From assembly GCA_029891345.1 (NCBI GenBank), contig CM057006.1, forward strand, positions 44,040,556 to 44,104,555: DNA of 64,000 nt, read 5' to 3'. Under the pieces are notes generated by a model. It searched no databases. It was not told where the DNA came from and saw nothing but the letters and a program-made list of their open reading frames with translations. Position 1 is the stretch's first letter, and the number at the start of each line of letters is the position of its first letter. The stretch comes from Dryococelus australis (lineage: Eukaryota > Arthropoda > Insecta > Phasmatodea > Phasmatidae). The translations under genes and the position numbers were made by a program. Shown here piece by piece: positions 10,781 to 22,380 of this stretch.

Positions 10781-13155
10781 GTGCCAAGCAACAGGGTACA
10801 GCACAAAGGTAGCGCCAGCTTACCTTGACTGTGTTCGATTTCGGTGCAATATGCCCTTGATCACTTACCGTTTCACGAGCCCTTATTCCCTTCAAGAGAT
10901 GCATTCCTTGTAGTTGATTCACGATAACTTTGGCCTTTTCTAAAGCCCTGCCAAATATCTACTTTTGGTTACTGTATACGTATCCTACCGCTACACACAA
11001 ACATAAACACTGCCATGTGACTTCTACTTTTATAACTGTCAAATGCGTTGGTTGCTGTTTACAGCTGTTCAAAGAATACTGTCATATTTCCTACGAATGT
11101 TCACAATTTATGCCTATAACAATATTTAGTGTTACACACTAGATAGTACGTTACAGGTAACACACATTCATATTTAGCCACGACGATGTTTCTTACAACT
11201 GTGGAGGAAACAACATTAGTATTTAACCTGTTGTTATTAATGTGTGTTGGGTCATTTCGTTAAAAGGACGGCCTTGTTTGGAATGGAAAGCAAAACGAAG
11301 GGACAACCAGCCCAACAAAACGACACAGTAAATTCAAGCACGCAACTCGTGTCGCGTATTTATTGCTCGAAGCGTCGACAAACGTAAAATATAATGGTGA
11401 ACATGCAAACATATAGGCTTACCGTAACGTTTATTCCGCTAATATTTACATGCATTGGTACTTACTGGTTTTTAGGTTTATTTTATTATTTATTTAAATT
11501 TATTTGGTTGGGCCTAGTATTTTATAGGAATTGTGGCAGACATTTAAATCGCATAAACGTAGGCTCGTTACACAACTGTGTTTCAAACACCTAGCGCAAA
11601 GGTACAACATTTTGATAAATGAATATGCATGGCTATAAATAATTAACTTCGTCATAAAAACAGTTCACAGTTAAAACGTATAAATATTGCACATAAAATA
11701 TTTGAAATCCCCTCATGGTCAGCCAAACGACCACCACACAGCAACACGCGCGCCATTTTACAGCTGTAGTTAACAAAACACAAGTAACAGTATTATTTAT
11801 TACTGCCGTGGAAAAACATATTTATCACAACATTGTAACTTGCCTAGGAAGTTTAAAAAAAAAACACCAGTACGAACTTGACGTTTTGTTCAGAAACACG
11901 CCGTGTCATTAATATGACTGCCACATCGTAAGGCACTTGGTATAATATCCCGCCATATTGGGATAAACGCGTGTCTAGTGGGAAAGATGATCAAATTCTA
12001 GATTCTACCTTCCACACCATGTCTGCCAACCTTCTGGGTGTGTAAGCGTCGCACCGTCGCATCGTATCGCATCGAAATAACATATAATAGGTATTTAAAC
12101 AGTAAAATCTGGTTTCAGTTGTAAATTAGAATTTCAAACATCATTATTGTTGCTGGAATTAATATGAAATGTGCTGAAATTAGAAATAACAAAATGTATG
12201 CCTTTACTGCTACACAGCTGGTACAAACTTCCTGAGAGAGAGAGAAGAGGGAAGAGGAAACGAGAGAGAGCGACACGCTGTGCTTCGCTTATTGAACCTT
12301 GGATGGAAAAAGAAACGCCATGTCACTCTAGAGCCTACACACAGTAATTTGCGCTGGTATTTTTAATTGCAGTAATAAAATGTGTTTCCGTTAGTGCTGC
12401 CTAACAATACAAATATATCAACTGGCAACGTTTAATTTACAAATGGTGTACATAAAAACGAGGTTAAAAGTACTGTAACTGTGAACTATTTCTTACCGGC
12501 CGTTGCCAACATGTCGCTGCTCTCGATGTTATTAGTTCGTATTTAATACGAAATGAATATGACAAGTTATAGAAGATACTAAGTCGATTATTAATATATT
12601 CAAGAACACTGTATTTTAACGTTAATCACAGGGTTATATAATTTTGGAATACAAGTGACAACACAACAGGTTGACATGTTACGCCTAGGGTGATTTTTAA
12701 AAGGTTCGATTCCAAAAGGCTGAAAAAAGCGTGAATGGACTATAGTTAATTCGGACGCCTGTATTCGTTTCCATCTCGAGTTTTACCCTGTCGAATTTGG
12801 CTTTATGCGAATGTCTTTTGTTTCTGTGAGGTTTGCAAGTGTTTTCCGTAGCCGTGCAAAGTTGTAAACACAAAACAAACGAAGTGCTTCAAACAGTTGC
12901 GAATCGAAAACTATCTAGGACTCGAGAAGCGCAGATTGCTCTTGCCCTTGGCTGAACGGGATACTGCAGGGTGCATAACGTGCCCTCGCTGTGGATTCGG
13001 ACAGCGGCGAATCCGGGAATGCACTTTCCAAGGGCACGAAGCCAGATAAGGGCCCCTCAGCTGGCGAATTCGAACACAGTCCTTGTAACAGTGCACCACG
13101 AATCACTGGTCAACCACGAACTAACTTGAGCGAGCACCTGTTGTCTTTGCCGCAG
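10781..13155. other. Intron 1, 3' part, no gene recognised
   Basis: AT-rich sequence, with a GA-rich patch at about 12235-12275 and moderately GC-rich DNA from 12900 to the exon 2 acceptor. Short open frames at 12911-13106 (- strand) overlap the acceptor region of exon 2 and are shadows. Nothing else was recognised. Confidence 0.4.
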
Positions 13156-13292
13156 ACAGCAGTCCAGCGAGGACGGGCCAGAGTCTCGCGCCAAGACTCA
13201 GACAGCCCAGGCCTTGCTGGCGCAGAAGAGGCTCTACCAGAAGCACCTCAAGACCCTGCAGCAGTCTTCCGCCGCCAAGGATATCCTTCAAG
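13156..13292 (+). CDS. Dmrt (DMRT2/Dmrt11E-like) coding exon 2
   Basis: Preceded by a good acceptor ('ctgttgtctttgccgcag', ending at 13155) and followed by a GTAACC donor at 13293. Joining exon 1 (phase 2) gives AG|A for R74, then two glutamines, completing the standard 'ALRRQQ' end of a DM domain. That match fixes the acceptor choice. The exon encodes residues 74-119 and the first base of codon 120. Its latter half, 'LLAQKRLYQKHLKTLQQSS' onward, is a basic, probably helical stretch just after the DM domain. The exon is 137 nt, so skipping it would shift the frame. Confidence 0.9.
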
Positions 13293-13317
13293 GTAACCAC
13301 CACATTTCACTATCTCT

Positions 13318-13492
13318 ACCCACCAAGGCAAACCGGATTCAGTCCCCGGCCAGTTCACTCCCGAATTTTCGTAAGTGGGATTCGTGCCGGACGATGCCGT
13401 TGGCCGGCCCTTGCATTCCGGCGCTGCCCCATACTCACCTCACTCACCCTCATTGGTTCTCAAGAGCTCGATGTTAAGAGCCGTCCAAATCT
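13318..13492 (+). mobile_element. SINE copy immediately behind exon 2 donor
   Basis: This matches the longer SINE at 28712: 'cccaccaaggc', 'accggattcagtccccggcc', 'actcccgaattttcgta', 'gtgccggacgatgcc', and the 3' motif 'ctcaagagctcgatgttaag' then 'agccgtccaaatctc'. The 5' tRNA-like part before the B box is missing or decayed. It starts about 25 bp after the GTAACC donor. Confidence 0.8.
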
Positions 13493-15058
13493 CTTTATTC
13501 GCTTCCCTCGCTATCTCTGACTGCTATAGCATTTTTTTTATATGAGTGATAATGCTATTTCTTTAATATGAAAAGGTACCTACAGTACAACTACTTAAAA
13601 ATTACAATACAATACAATAATTCAGGGGTGTAGCCAGGAATTTACTTCGGGTGGAATTACAAATTTCTATTTTTTTTGGGGCAAAACATATGAAAATTAT
13701 AAAATTTTAAGTTATTGGTTCAGAAAATTATTTACAACCAATGGGCTAATACGAAGAGATGGAACCACAAAATGCTATAAAAAAAACCTTCATGAAAGAA
13801 CCACACATTAATTATATTTAAGAAAATATAAGTTTGAATTCATTTTGAAATATAATTTTTGAATTTTTTTTTTCCGGGGGTGGGAAAATATGTCCCGATA
13901 TCATCTCCCTCCCTCCCCTAGACAATGCCTGTGCAATAGTTGACAAGTACACAACACTCCAGCCACAAACAATAGAGGAATAACTCGAGCAGTGACTGTA
14001 ACAAAATAAAAAAAAAGTAGTAACTATTTGAGGAAAATAACTCAATCATAAAGAAAATTACGATACATACAAACAAAAACTCTTCTAAATCTACGATGGC
14101 TGATTGCGAAAGCATTTCGACGAGAGGTGGCGCACATTGACGGATCTCATGCAGCTGATGGTATTTCCCAACTGCGTCATCGCTGGTAACGAACCTCGGA
14201 GACTACGTTGAAGGATGTTAAAACAGCTCGCACATGTACGAAACGTAGCCGTTCACATGAGTGTACACAGTTCTTACGATAATATATCAATTGAAAGGTG
14301 ATTTCAAGAAGACATGTTTGTCTTTGTTCCTTACCGGACATCCCTGCATCCATACCCCATGTGACATCACTTTTAAAATGTGCATGTCGTACACTTTCAA
14401 CTGTACATAGTACACTCCAGTAGTATATGGGTACCTTGAGGACAACCCAATTTTTGTCCCAAATTCTTCGCATTTTACCCCAAAATCAAGTAATTTTACC
14501 CCAAAAATCAAGCAATTTCAATTTGTTATCATTGCAGTATTTCTTTTTGAAATAGCCCCAAAAAATCCAAAATAGCACCAAAAATACCTTTAAAACCACC
14601 AAAACCACCCCAAAAAGCATCCAAAAATGTCCAAAAAAAAATCGTCAAAAATCACCATTTTTCAAACCGGCTTCTTATCGACACGAATAGTGAATGCGAG
14701 ATTTAGACTCAAAAATCAATCATTTTTACCCCAAAATCAAGCATATTTTCCCGTTCTCTATAAATGCCAATCTTGCAAGCAAGTAATCTAAATAAAACAA
14801 ATTTAAGCTAAAAACAAGCACCTTAAGCTAAAAATCAAATGAAAATATGAAAAAATATTATTGATAGAATTCAAGAGAACTCTAGGGCATTTATAAATTT
14901 TCCATTTTTCATTTCTTTTAAGCCTCTATATGCTATAAAAACTTCCTTTTCATTTATTAGTTTCAAAGCATTTTGATCTATTATTTTCACATATTGCTCT
15001 GGTAATGAAATTTTAGATTTGCTATCTAGAATACAATAAATTCTTTACCAAACTTAGA
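13493..15058. other. Intron 2 start, no gene recognised
   Basis: AT-rich DNA. Between about 14440 and 14760 a short 'accccaaaa(a)tcaag' motif recurs several times in low-complexity A/C-rich sequence. From about 14760 the composition becomes the very AT-rich one of the Maverick relic, so the true boundary of that relic may be near here. Confidence 0.4.
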
Positions 15059-15059
15059 T

Positions 15060-15257
15060 TCATAAATTTAATAATCCGTAGCAGTAAACCATTTTTTTTT
15101 CTAGATCTTGTAGTTTGGTGAGTTCAAACGAATTGTTCAACTTGTTGAGCAGAGCCTCCATTTTTTTTTTTGTTTTGTGTAATTTATAACGAAACATTTT
15201 ATTATAGATATTTTTTTCCATTCTCTTAATAAATTTTCTTAATAAATAAAATGGCAA
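15060..15257 (-). pseudogene. Small lysine-rich frame at the edge of Maverick relic 1
   Basis: A 65-residue frame, lysine-rich and probably helical ('KLNNSFELTKLQDLEKK'), in the same AT-rich composition as the relic. Downstream on the same strand (toward 14780) further interrupted frames continue without a recognisable domain. I could not assign a family. It may be the remnant of a relic gene or chance. Confidence 0.3.
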
Positions 15258-15700
15258 CTATGCTCGAAATGGATAATAATACCATATCTAAGCACTGTAA
15301 GAAATGTGGCGAAGTATTAAAAATTTAATGTTTTGCACCACATAAGCACAGAAAAGATAACCATATTAACACATGTAAAAAATGTGCCACCGATTATGCC
15401 AGAAACTTTATGATTTAAATAAAGAGAAATTACTATCCGAATGTGGAAAATATGTATCTAAACAATATCTCAAAAATCATAAAAATAGTAAATCGCGCAG
15501 TACAAATTAGATTTGACATGATTATTCAACTAAGACATGCATAGTATGTAATCCTCATAAAGCAACTATAGACAAACAAACAACACAATATAAAGAATGT
15601 TTTAATAAGAAAATATTATGCAAATGTGGAAAATATGTTTGTATTATATATCCCAGAGAGCTTAAAAAACTAAATCACACAATACAGCAATGCACATTCT
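15252..15700 (+). pseudogene. Cys-rich zinc-finger-like protein remnant (relic 1)
   Basis: Starting with an ATG at 15252, the frame shows paired cysteines ('HCKKCGEVL', then 'NTCKKCATDYAR' after a stop), the spacing seen in treble-clef zinc ribbons that accompany HNH nucleases and mobile-element proteins. Further pieces in shifted frames contain 'CGKYVSKQYLKNHKNSKSRS' and 'LCKCGKYVC'. The reading is broken by at least one stop and several shifts. It lies directly upstream of the PolB remnant on the same strand. No more exact function can be given. Confidence 0.45.
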
Positions 15701-16009
15701 TAATGAAATTCAAAATCATAATTATCCAACAAAAAAACGCACAGTTTGTAATGAGAATAAATCTATAGAATTATTTTTATTAATAAAAACACTAAATACA
15801 AACATTCAACAATATGCAAACAATGCAATGAGAAATATTATCACAGAAGAAGTTAAATATTTTAAAAATTATTATCAATATAGTTTAAGCACTTTTCCAA
15901 CTTCATTCCAGTATTTTCGTAATTTTTTACAGTTCTTAATGTCTATATTTTTAAAAATGTTTAAGAATTTTTATTTCTTATAAACAAACAAATATGACTA
16001 TGAATTATT

Positions 16010-18175
16010 CAGTAGCAGATCTGCGTTTAAGGAGAGTGACAAAGTTGGAGAATTATAGGTAGAGAATTAAAAATAGAAGATTTATATAAATTACGTAAAG
16101 ATGATCTTATTACAAATAATATTCAATTAAGAGAATATAAATTTATAGATCCTATTGATAATCTAAATGATTTAACAGTTGCGGAATTAAGAACTAAAGC
16201 TAAAAACTTTAACATAACAAATATATATAAATTTAAGGAAAGCTTATTTAATTACAACTCTTATACCATGTATTAGAGATGAACAAACAAAGAATAATTT
16301 TACCAATTTAACCCTTTCAGATTATAAGATAAAATATAAAAAAGCTAAAAGAGCATTAAAAAAATATTTCCCTTTTCTAATCAGATATTTTTACCACCAA
16401 GAAATAAAACTAACAAAAATTAGCCCTCTTCAATTCCCGAAATTAAAGAAGAGAATAAAAGATTAGGTCAAATTTTTCCTTTCAAACAAAACTTTTTTAA
16501 TGAATTCGTAGAAAGAAGACAACCATTTGAAATTCGCGAAATTAGTCGTAATTTTAGTGAAGCTTTCTACATCTGACAAACAAAATAAGGTATTCGTATA
16601 AAAATTTAGAAGGAACACCAATAGAAAAAATGAATGCTGCTCAAATGCTGTTCACGCAGCAATGAAAGCAGTAAGAAAATTAACTTGTTATAATCAAGGT
16701 GATCAAATGAGAATATATGCAAATAATCAGAATTTTCGCCGCACTATTTCGGCCTCAAGAGATAACAATTTAAATGCCGAATATTTACTTAATCAAATTG
16801 AAAGAGTAATTACATACCAATGAAAATGTTGATATAAATGAAACTACTTTCGATATTGATGTTTATAGAATTCCAAGAGGAAATAAAGGTTAAAAAAAAA
16901 GTCAATTTAAATTAAGATATAAAAGCAAAAAATGTATTACTAAAATTAACAATGATGATGATTTATGTGGACCTAGAGCAATAATTACAGCTTTGACATG
17001 AAACCAATATAATCTTGGATAGAGAATTAACTAATAATAAACTTATTTACATTAGAAAAGGAAGAAAACTACAAGGAGAATTAGCTTGTGAACTTTGTGT
17101 AAAAAGGGGGAAAAGTTGTGAACTTGGCTTCAGTTTGGAATATGTTAAGGATGCAGAAAATTTTCTAAATGTTCAAATTAAAGTTGTTTCAGCTGCACAT
17201 TTCAATTCAATTATACAGTCTGGTTAAAAAAAACCAACTATTTATTTGTATTTACACGATGAACATTACGGTGTAATTAATAGTATGAAAGCATTTTTAG
17301 GTGGTGTTTACTATGTAAAAATTGTGACAAACTATACAGTACTAAAGATCAACATGAGTGTAGTAAAAATATTAAAAATATATGCAGTTTATGTAAAAAA
17401 CCACAGCACAAAAATGAAGATCGAATTAGAATATATTGTCAAAAATGTAATAGATATTGTTTTGGACAGGAATGTTTTACTAAGTACGATGTTGTGTGTA
17501 AGGCAGTCTATAAGTGTAAAACGTGTAACAAAATATGTTTGAGAAATATAAAACACAACTGTGGTTATATCAAATGTTGAAATTGTAAAGAATTTATGAA
17601 AACTGATGAACATAAATGTTGTATGCAAGAGAGACAACAAAAATGGGGTGTTTGTATAAAAGATTGTACTTGTAAAGGCAAAAACAAGAAAAAACATATG
17701 GGTTGTTGTTACGCAGAAAAATACTACTTTTTCGACTATAACGCTACGCAAGATACTGGTTTTCATTGGCCAAACTTTATATCTGTTCAAGACTTTAATG
17801 GAAACAAAATACATTTTAGTACAAATGAAGAGTTTTGTGAATGGGCGATATTTGAAGAAAATAAAGGATAAGCATTTATTGCACATAATTCAATAGGCTA
17901 CGATTCATATTTTATTTTACAATATTGTGTTAGAAATAGTATAAAACTTCAAACAATATATCAAGGCTAAAAAATTACGCAACTTAAAATATGGAGTCTA
18001 AATATCAAAATAATTGATAGTATAAACTTTATTCACAGGAGTCTTGCAACATTTCCTAAAACATTTGGCTTAAAAGAGCTTAAAAAAAGGATATTTTCCA
18101 CACTTCTTTAATATACCAGAAAATCAAAATTATATTGGAAAAATACCTCCAATATGTATATCGAAATATATTTTA
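16010..18175 (+). pseudogene. Maverick/Polinton protein-primed DNA polymerase B, broken and lacking the palm domain
   Basis: Pieces in shifting frames line up with a Polinton PolB from its N terminus through the exonuclease domain: a SAP-like segment ('DLTVAELRTKAKNFNI', about 16160-16215), 'FNEFVERRQPFEIREISRNF' (about 16500-16555), 'VYRIPRGNKG' (about 16860), the segment at 17015-17227, then 'YLHDEHYGVINSM' and a long Cys/His-rich stretch (17246-17640). The exonuclease part has 'FFDYNATQDTGFHWPNF' (about 17730) and 'FIAHNSIGYDSYFILQYCVR' (about 17875). In the first motif the acidic residue I expect after Asp-x is Asn. The match ends at 'IGKIPP' (about 18155); palm motifs are absent and the next gene is in the opposite orientation. 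Multiple stops and frameshifts make it non-functional. Confidence 0.85.
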
Positions 18176-18249
18176 TTGACCAGGTCTTTATTATTTATTG
18201 GTTAACCTCAATTAACAATTCTACGTCCTAGGAAAGAAACACAAAATTT

Positions 18250-18840
18250 TGTATAATCAAAACAGTTGGCTCGTTCGCTTTGTAGAGAAGAAACACTGGA
18301 ATTTCATTGTGAATCTACATATGATTTTAAAGCATAGGCACTAGTGTAAAAAATTTCATTAAAGATTTGATTAATAGTTTCCCAAACATATCTGTCACTT
18401 AATAACATAGAAATGATATAATTAAACTTAAATTCTCTCGAAAAAAAATGAAATACGGTTAAACATAGATGTCCATAAATAACTGAATCAAAATTCTGAA
18501 TTCGATCATCATTGTAATAAACCTTTCTGTTTTTGAAATAATTAGTTAAATTAGTAGGAATATTACCTCCAAACTAGACGGAATAGTAAACATCGTTGTT
18601 TCCTTTATAATACAAAATCCAATGAGTACCGGGATTTGTTGAAATGTCAAAATTAACCACAGCACATTCATTTTGAGCATATGTTTTGGTAATTCATCAA
18701 TAATATAAACATTTCTGAATTTTTTTATATTAAATTTTTTACAGCTTCTTCAATATCGAAAATAGTGGGTATATATTCAAAAAATGTTTGATCTTCCTCT
18801 CCCTTTTTGCAACAAAACCACTTCCTGGTTTATTTTCCAT
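18250..18840 (-). pseudogene. Adenain-like cysteine protease remnant (relic 1)
   Basis: On the - strand a frame (by frameshifts) contains 'NECAVVNFDISTNPGTHW', the family motif around the catalytic His, then 'FGGNIPTNLTNYF', 'RIQNFDSVIYGHLCLTVF' and a short tail. In Maverick and adenovirus proteases the catalytic Cys lies in a CGxxC-type motif; here the first position reads Tyr ('YGHLC'), so the catalytic Cys seems lost. In live relatives the enzyme matures capsid proteins. An N-terminal piece with 'KPGSGFVAKRERK' precedes it (18840 to about 18790). The gene follows the pVI-like and PLA2-like frames on the same strand, as in relic 2. Confidence 0.75.
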
Positions 18841-18867
18841 TGCCAAATTGTGTTTCTGTTCTTCTAA

Positions 18868-19116
18868 TTATTTCTTATTTTTTCTAGTTTGTTCAGCAGA
18901 ATTGTAAATTGCAGTAGTTCCTGCAGCTAAAGCCTCAAGTGCACCTAAAATTGAAATTAAAATTGGTAAAAAAAAGCCATGGTGTAAGCCACTTCCAGAT
19001 TTTTCTTTGAGTATGTTTTTGAATATTGGAAGTGCCAAAGTTAGTAAGAAACTTTTGCCTTCTTTTAATTTCTTTTTCTCAAGTTGATCTTTTGTAAAAA
19101 TTTTATCTATACCCAA
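18868..19116 (-). pseudogene. Hydrophobic pVI-like/pX-like minor virion protein remnant (relic 1)
   Basis: An 82-residue frame with a basic start, a 'GSGLHHGFFLPIL' glycine-rich turn, a hydrophobic segment ('ISILGALEALAAGTTAIY') and a basic tail ('EQTRKNKK'). This pattern is typical of the small membrane-active protein between the PLA2-like domain and the protease in Maverick/adintovirus relatives; the counterpart in relic 2 is 'LFPALTALGSLLGGVSEISR'. The frame is open but short and lacks the linking sequence to its neighbours, so I treat it as a fragment. Confidence 0.6.
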
Positions 19117-19208
19117 ATATCTTAATTGATTAATGGGTATATCGCAAGTTAAACTCTTAATCTTAATTTATAAGTAAAGATATATATATATATAATTAAT
19201 TAAACATT

Positions 19209-19620
19209 TCAATTCCCCAACCAAGTTTTCTTTTTGTAAACATATTTGAGGGAACAGCAGCAGAAGCAATTTTTTTTACCAATTTGTGTGTTTTTATCGA
19301 ACATAATTTCTTTAGCTTCTTTTTGTAAAATGTTATCAGCTTCATGTCTAGATTCTAAATCTTTATTGTCTCTATAAGCTATATCGTGATATTCGCATGC
19401 TTCATCTAGTTTATTTATTTCTGTCACCTCTTTCCAACCTTTCATTTAATTTTGTAAATGGGACACAATAATTATAGCCTGGCAAATGCAGTTCGGGCAA
19501 ATTTAAATTATTTAATGCCCAATTAATAATGCCTTTGCCGTGGTGTTCAGAATTCCAAAATAAGTGTGGAATTACATTTAAAATTCTTATAAGATAAGGT
19601 ATTCCTTTTAGATTATTAAA
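19209..19620 (-). pseudogene. Parvovirus-type phospholipase A2-like domain protein, frameshifted (relic 1)
   Basis: The frame reads 'GKGIINWALNNLNLPELHLP', then 'GYNYCVPFTKLNERLERGD' (the calcium-loop-like region), and after a frameshift near 19440 'NKLDEACEYHDIAYRDNKDL' and 'ESRHEADNILQKEA'. The HD-x-x-Y core of the phospholipase A2-like family found in parvoviral VP1 and in Maverick/adintovirus proteins is intact (HDIAY). The Gly-rich loop is altered (CVPF where CGPG-like is usual). In living viruses such domains help escape from endosomes; here the frameshift and the later 'CFCCCS' decay rule out a working copy. Confidence 0.8.
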
Positions 19621-20168
19621 AACAAAATCAGAAAAATTATTGTTCAACATATTCGTTATACTTTCGTTTTCATCGTAATAATTGTAATTACAAACATTTT
19701 CTTCACCATGAATAATTTGAAATTTATTGATTACATTTCTAACATCATCCATCCAGACATATTCTTTTCGTAAATTATTGTATTTCTTTTTGCCTTCTCC
19801 AGACCTATGAATTATTGGAGAAGTTGGTCTTTCAGGCGTGTTTGACGCTGATTTTTAATGTGATTCTTTTATACAGTTATGATAAATTGGTCCAATTATT
19901 TTTCTGTATTTCCAACTGCTATTTGAGTTTATTTTCTTTTTGGATTAAATTGTTGGAATGCGACATTGGTATCTAAAACAATTTTCGTAGTCATTATAAG
20001 TAAAATTATTCTTAAGACCTTCTTTTTGTTTTGTTAACAAATTAGAAAGCCCTTCTGTTAATTCATATTCTTTATTTTAACATATATTTTATCGTCGTCC
20101 ATCTTCACTTTTGTATTCCAAATGTAACAATGATGTCCATTTCCTCGTAAACCATATCGTGCATTGAT

Positions 20169-20199
<31 letters not shown>

Positions 20200-20436
20200 C
20201 CAGAAATTTCTTTTCCAAGATTTATAGTAGAATCAGACGCGGTATACATCGAATCAGATGCTGCATTTGGTAAATTTTTCAATGGTACAATGCCTATGTA
20301 CTCTTTCTACATTGGGGGATTTTGGGAATAATTCTCTTTTAAATTATGTTTCTTCTGGTTTTGGTGGATAATCTAAATTTTTTGCTGCAACTGGAACTAA
20401 TGTTGTTATTAAATTTTTACTTTCGTCACTTACTTG

Positions 20437-20467
<31 letters not shown>

Positions 20468-20595
20468 CAATATTGCGTAGTTCGTCAATTAAAGGTAGAT
20501 CTTTCTTCTTATTTTTTTTCATATTCCACTTCATGGTGTTTTTTAAAATCATTTTTGTATCTTTCAATGAGTAATTTAACTCGAAAAATGCTCTT
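19621..20595 (-). pseudogene. DUF8207-like protein remnant (relic 1)
   Basis: The frame begins near 20590 with a charged helical segment ('VKLLIERYKNDFKKHHEVEY'), continues through 'LIDELRNIGLK', a Pro/Lys segment and 'INARYGLRGNGHHCYIWNTK', then 'ELTEGLSNLLTKQKEGLK', a basic 'NSNSSWKYRKIIGPIY' segment, and ends with 'KKYNNLRKEYVWMDDVRNV'. That order (coiled coil, 'L-x2-GL-x2-LL' helix, Ser/Lys segment, W-x-DD end) is what I remember for the DUF8207-type protein next to PLA2-like genes in insect Mavericks. Two long T-runs on + (20168-20200 and 20439-20463) fall inside it and, with stops, disrupt it. Role unknown. Confidence 0.55.
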
Positions 20596-20629
20596 CGGAT
20601 TTTTTATTTATATATAATTTTTTTCTTCT

Positions 20630-21910
20630 AAATGAGTTATAAAAGTATTGAGAGTTTCGAGAGACAAACTTTACCCCCAAACGACTAAACCAGGGTACAT
20701 TTAAATGTTTACAATAATCGAATTGAATTAGATATTCCTATAGGAGATGGTTTTTCTTTTTCAAATGATGCTTGAGAAATATATATTAAAAAGAGAGATA
20801 AGGTTGGAGACGCGGCAAATTATGTAAAAGAAGACAATACAGATGTTTGTTTGAACTTTTTTCCTTTTCAGTTTGCTAGAGTAGAAATTTCAAAACGTAG
20901 AAATATTATTGAAGCTGTTGATAATCTAGGTATATCATTAATAATAATGAATGCTTTACTAAGATCACCAAGTGAACAAAATTATTTAGAATTTTCTGGT
21001 GTTGATAATAATTATCGAGTAAATCTGTTCATAGTCATAAAAAAATTAAATGACGTCTCCTCTTAGATATTTGTTTGGTTTTATTTATGACAACAATGGA
21101 ATTTATTGGGAAGGCGTTTACAAAATTACTTTTTTTTTTTTTAGAAATTCATCTGATAACAATTGCTTATTTGTTTATAAAACAAAAAATGCAGATGATA
21201 CAGTTCAGAAATGCTATGCTGATCCGGGTAAAATTAAAGTTAAAAAATTAGAAAATATGTAGCCTATTGTTGAATACGCATCTAACACAGCAATTGCACT
21301 TAAAGAAAATATATACAAATATCCTAAAACATATATTAGCTTCGAATTGGCAATTTTTAGAAGCAGAAGTCCCTGCCGAAACAACTGTTTTTAACTTTGA
21401 TATAAAAGATCAGTTTAGTAATTTACAATTTGTCATGCCCGATTTTGTAATTCTTGCGTTTCAAATTAATAGAAAAAATCATGTTGAACAGTATGTCCAT
21501 GCTTCTATATTTGGCCATTGTAATGTGAGAAATATCTGTTAAAAATTGTAGAAATGAAATTTTTCCAAAATAAAATTGGAATCTAGATATTGAAAATGGT
21601 CTTTGTGATAAAATGTTCCTTGCTTATAGTGATTTTTGAAATTAAAAAACAAAACTAGATACTATATGTAGAAATAATGAACTTTATTATAAACCAACTG
21701 TAAACTTCGAAGCCAGTATCAATTATTATTCATTTTTTTGGGCGAAGACCGTTGATTGCTTATATAAAAAAAAACAACTGTAGTTAAAGAAAAAACAAAC
21801 ATAAAAATTAGCACAGATTTTAATAAAAAAGTTGGAGCAAATACAATTTGCAATGTTGTTCTAATTAGTCAATGGAATATAAATTATGATTATTTCAAAT
21901 GAGAATTACT
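20630..21910 (+). pseudogene. Maverick/adintovirus-like major capsid protein remnant (relic 1)
   Basis: The frame starts near 20633 ('MSYKSIESFE'), has 'RIELDIPIGDGFSFSNDA', a stop, then open pieces at 20851-21066, 21050-21262 and 21267-21542. Diagnostic parts late in the protein are 'FVMPDFVILAFQINRKN' followed by 'FGHCNVRNICLK', which match the conserved 'FAxQTxRKN ... HCxxxNVKLxL' block of double-jelly-roll capsids of insect Mavericks, and a C-terminal segment near 21800-21890 ('NKKVGANTICNVVLISQ') matching the 'ANTxAYCLILHD' end. It is interrupted by several stops and shifts. It is divergent from the capsid copy in relic 2. Confidence 0.65.
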
Positions 21911-22089
21911 GAAGATATATACATTTTTTAAATTAATAGATGGAAGAATCAACCAAATGTTTCAATATTTTGATACACTATTTTACACTTATAGTTGAGT
22001 GTTTACATTGAAAACTTTTACAAATTTTTAGAAATGTGGATGAATTATTTGATCAAATAAAAGATCGTTTTCATATTTCTAAATGAGTT

Positions 22090-22380
22090 TTTTCTTTCTC
22101 TTAAAAAATTTATTTTCTTTATAAATAATAATGCCTTTGTTTCCATGAAGTTTGGCTAGCATTTAAAAAGGTGATGGTTGTGGTTCAAGACCGCCTTCCT
22201 ATAGATTAGATCATGCATCTGAAGATCTTAAAAATATAGTTCGCAAATTTCATTCAAATTTACAAAGCTTGCAATTATCATTATTAGATAACATTAACGA
22301 TAAATACGAATTTCGAGATATTGGATAAATTCTAGGGCTAATAGAAGAAGTAAAAAAAAAAAATAGTAGAGCTTCGAATA
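22090..22380 (+). pseudogene. Small frame after the capsid gene (relic 1), unassigned
   Basis: One frame reads 'SRPPSYRLDHASEDLKNIVR', 'KFHSNLQSLQLSLLDNINDK' and 'YEFRDIG', a stop, then 'ILGLIEEVKKKNSR'. It looks like a short helical protein with a Pro/Ser start. I do not recognise the family. It ends where MITE family A copy 22381 begins, which may mark where the relic was cut. Confidence 0.35.

Noticed and set aside
17389-17886. A 165-residue frame on the - strand
   Set aside because: It is the antisense shadow of the Cys-rich and exonuclease part of PolB; the + strand carries the recognisable motifs.
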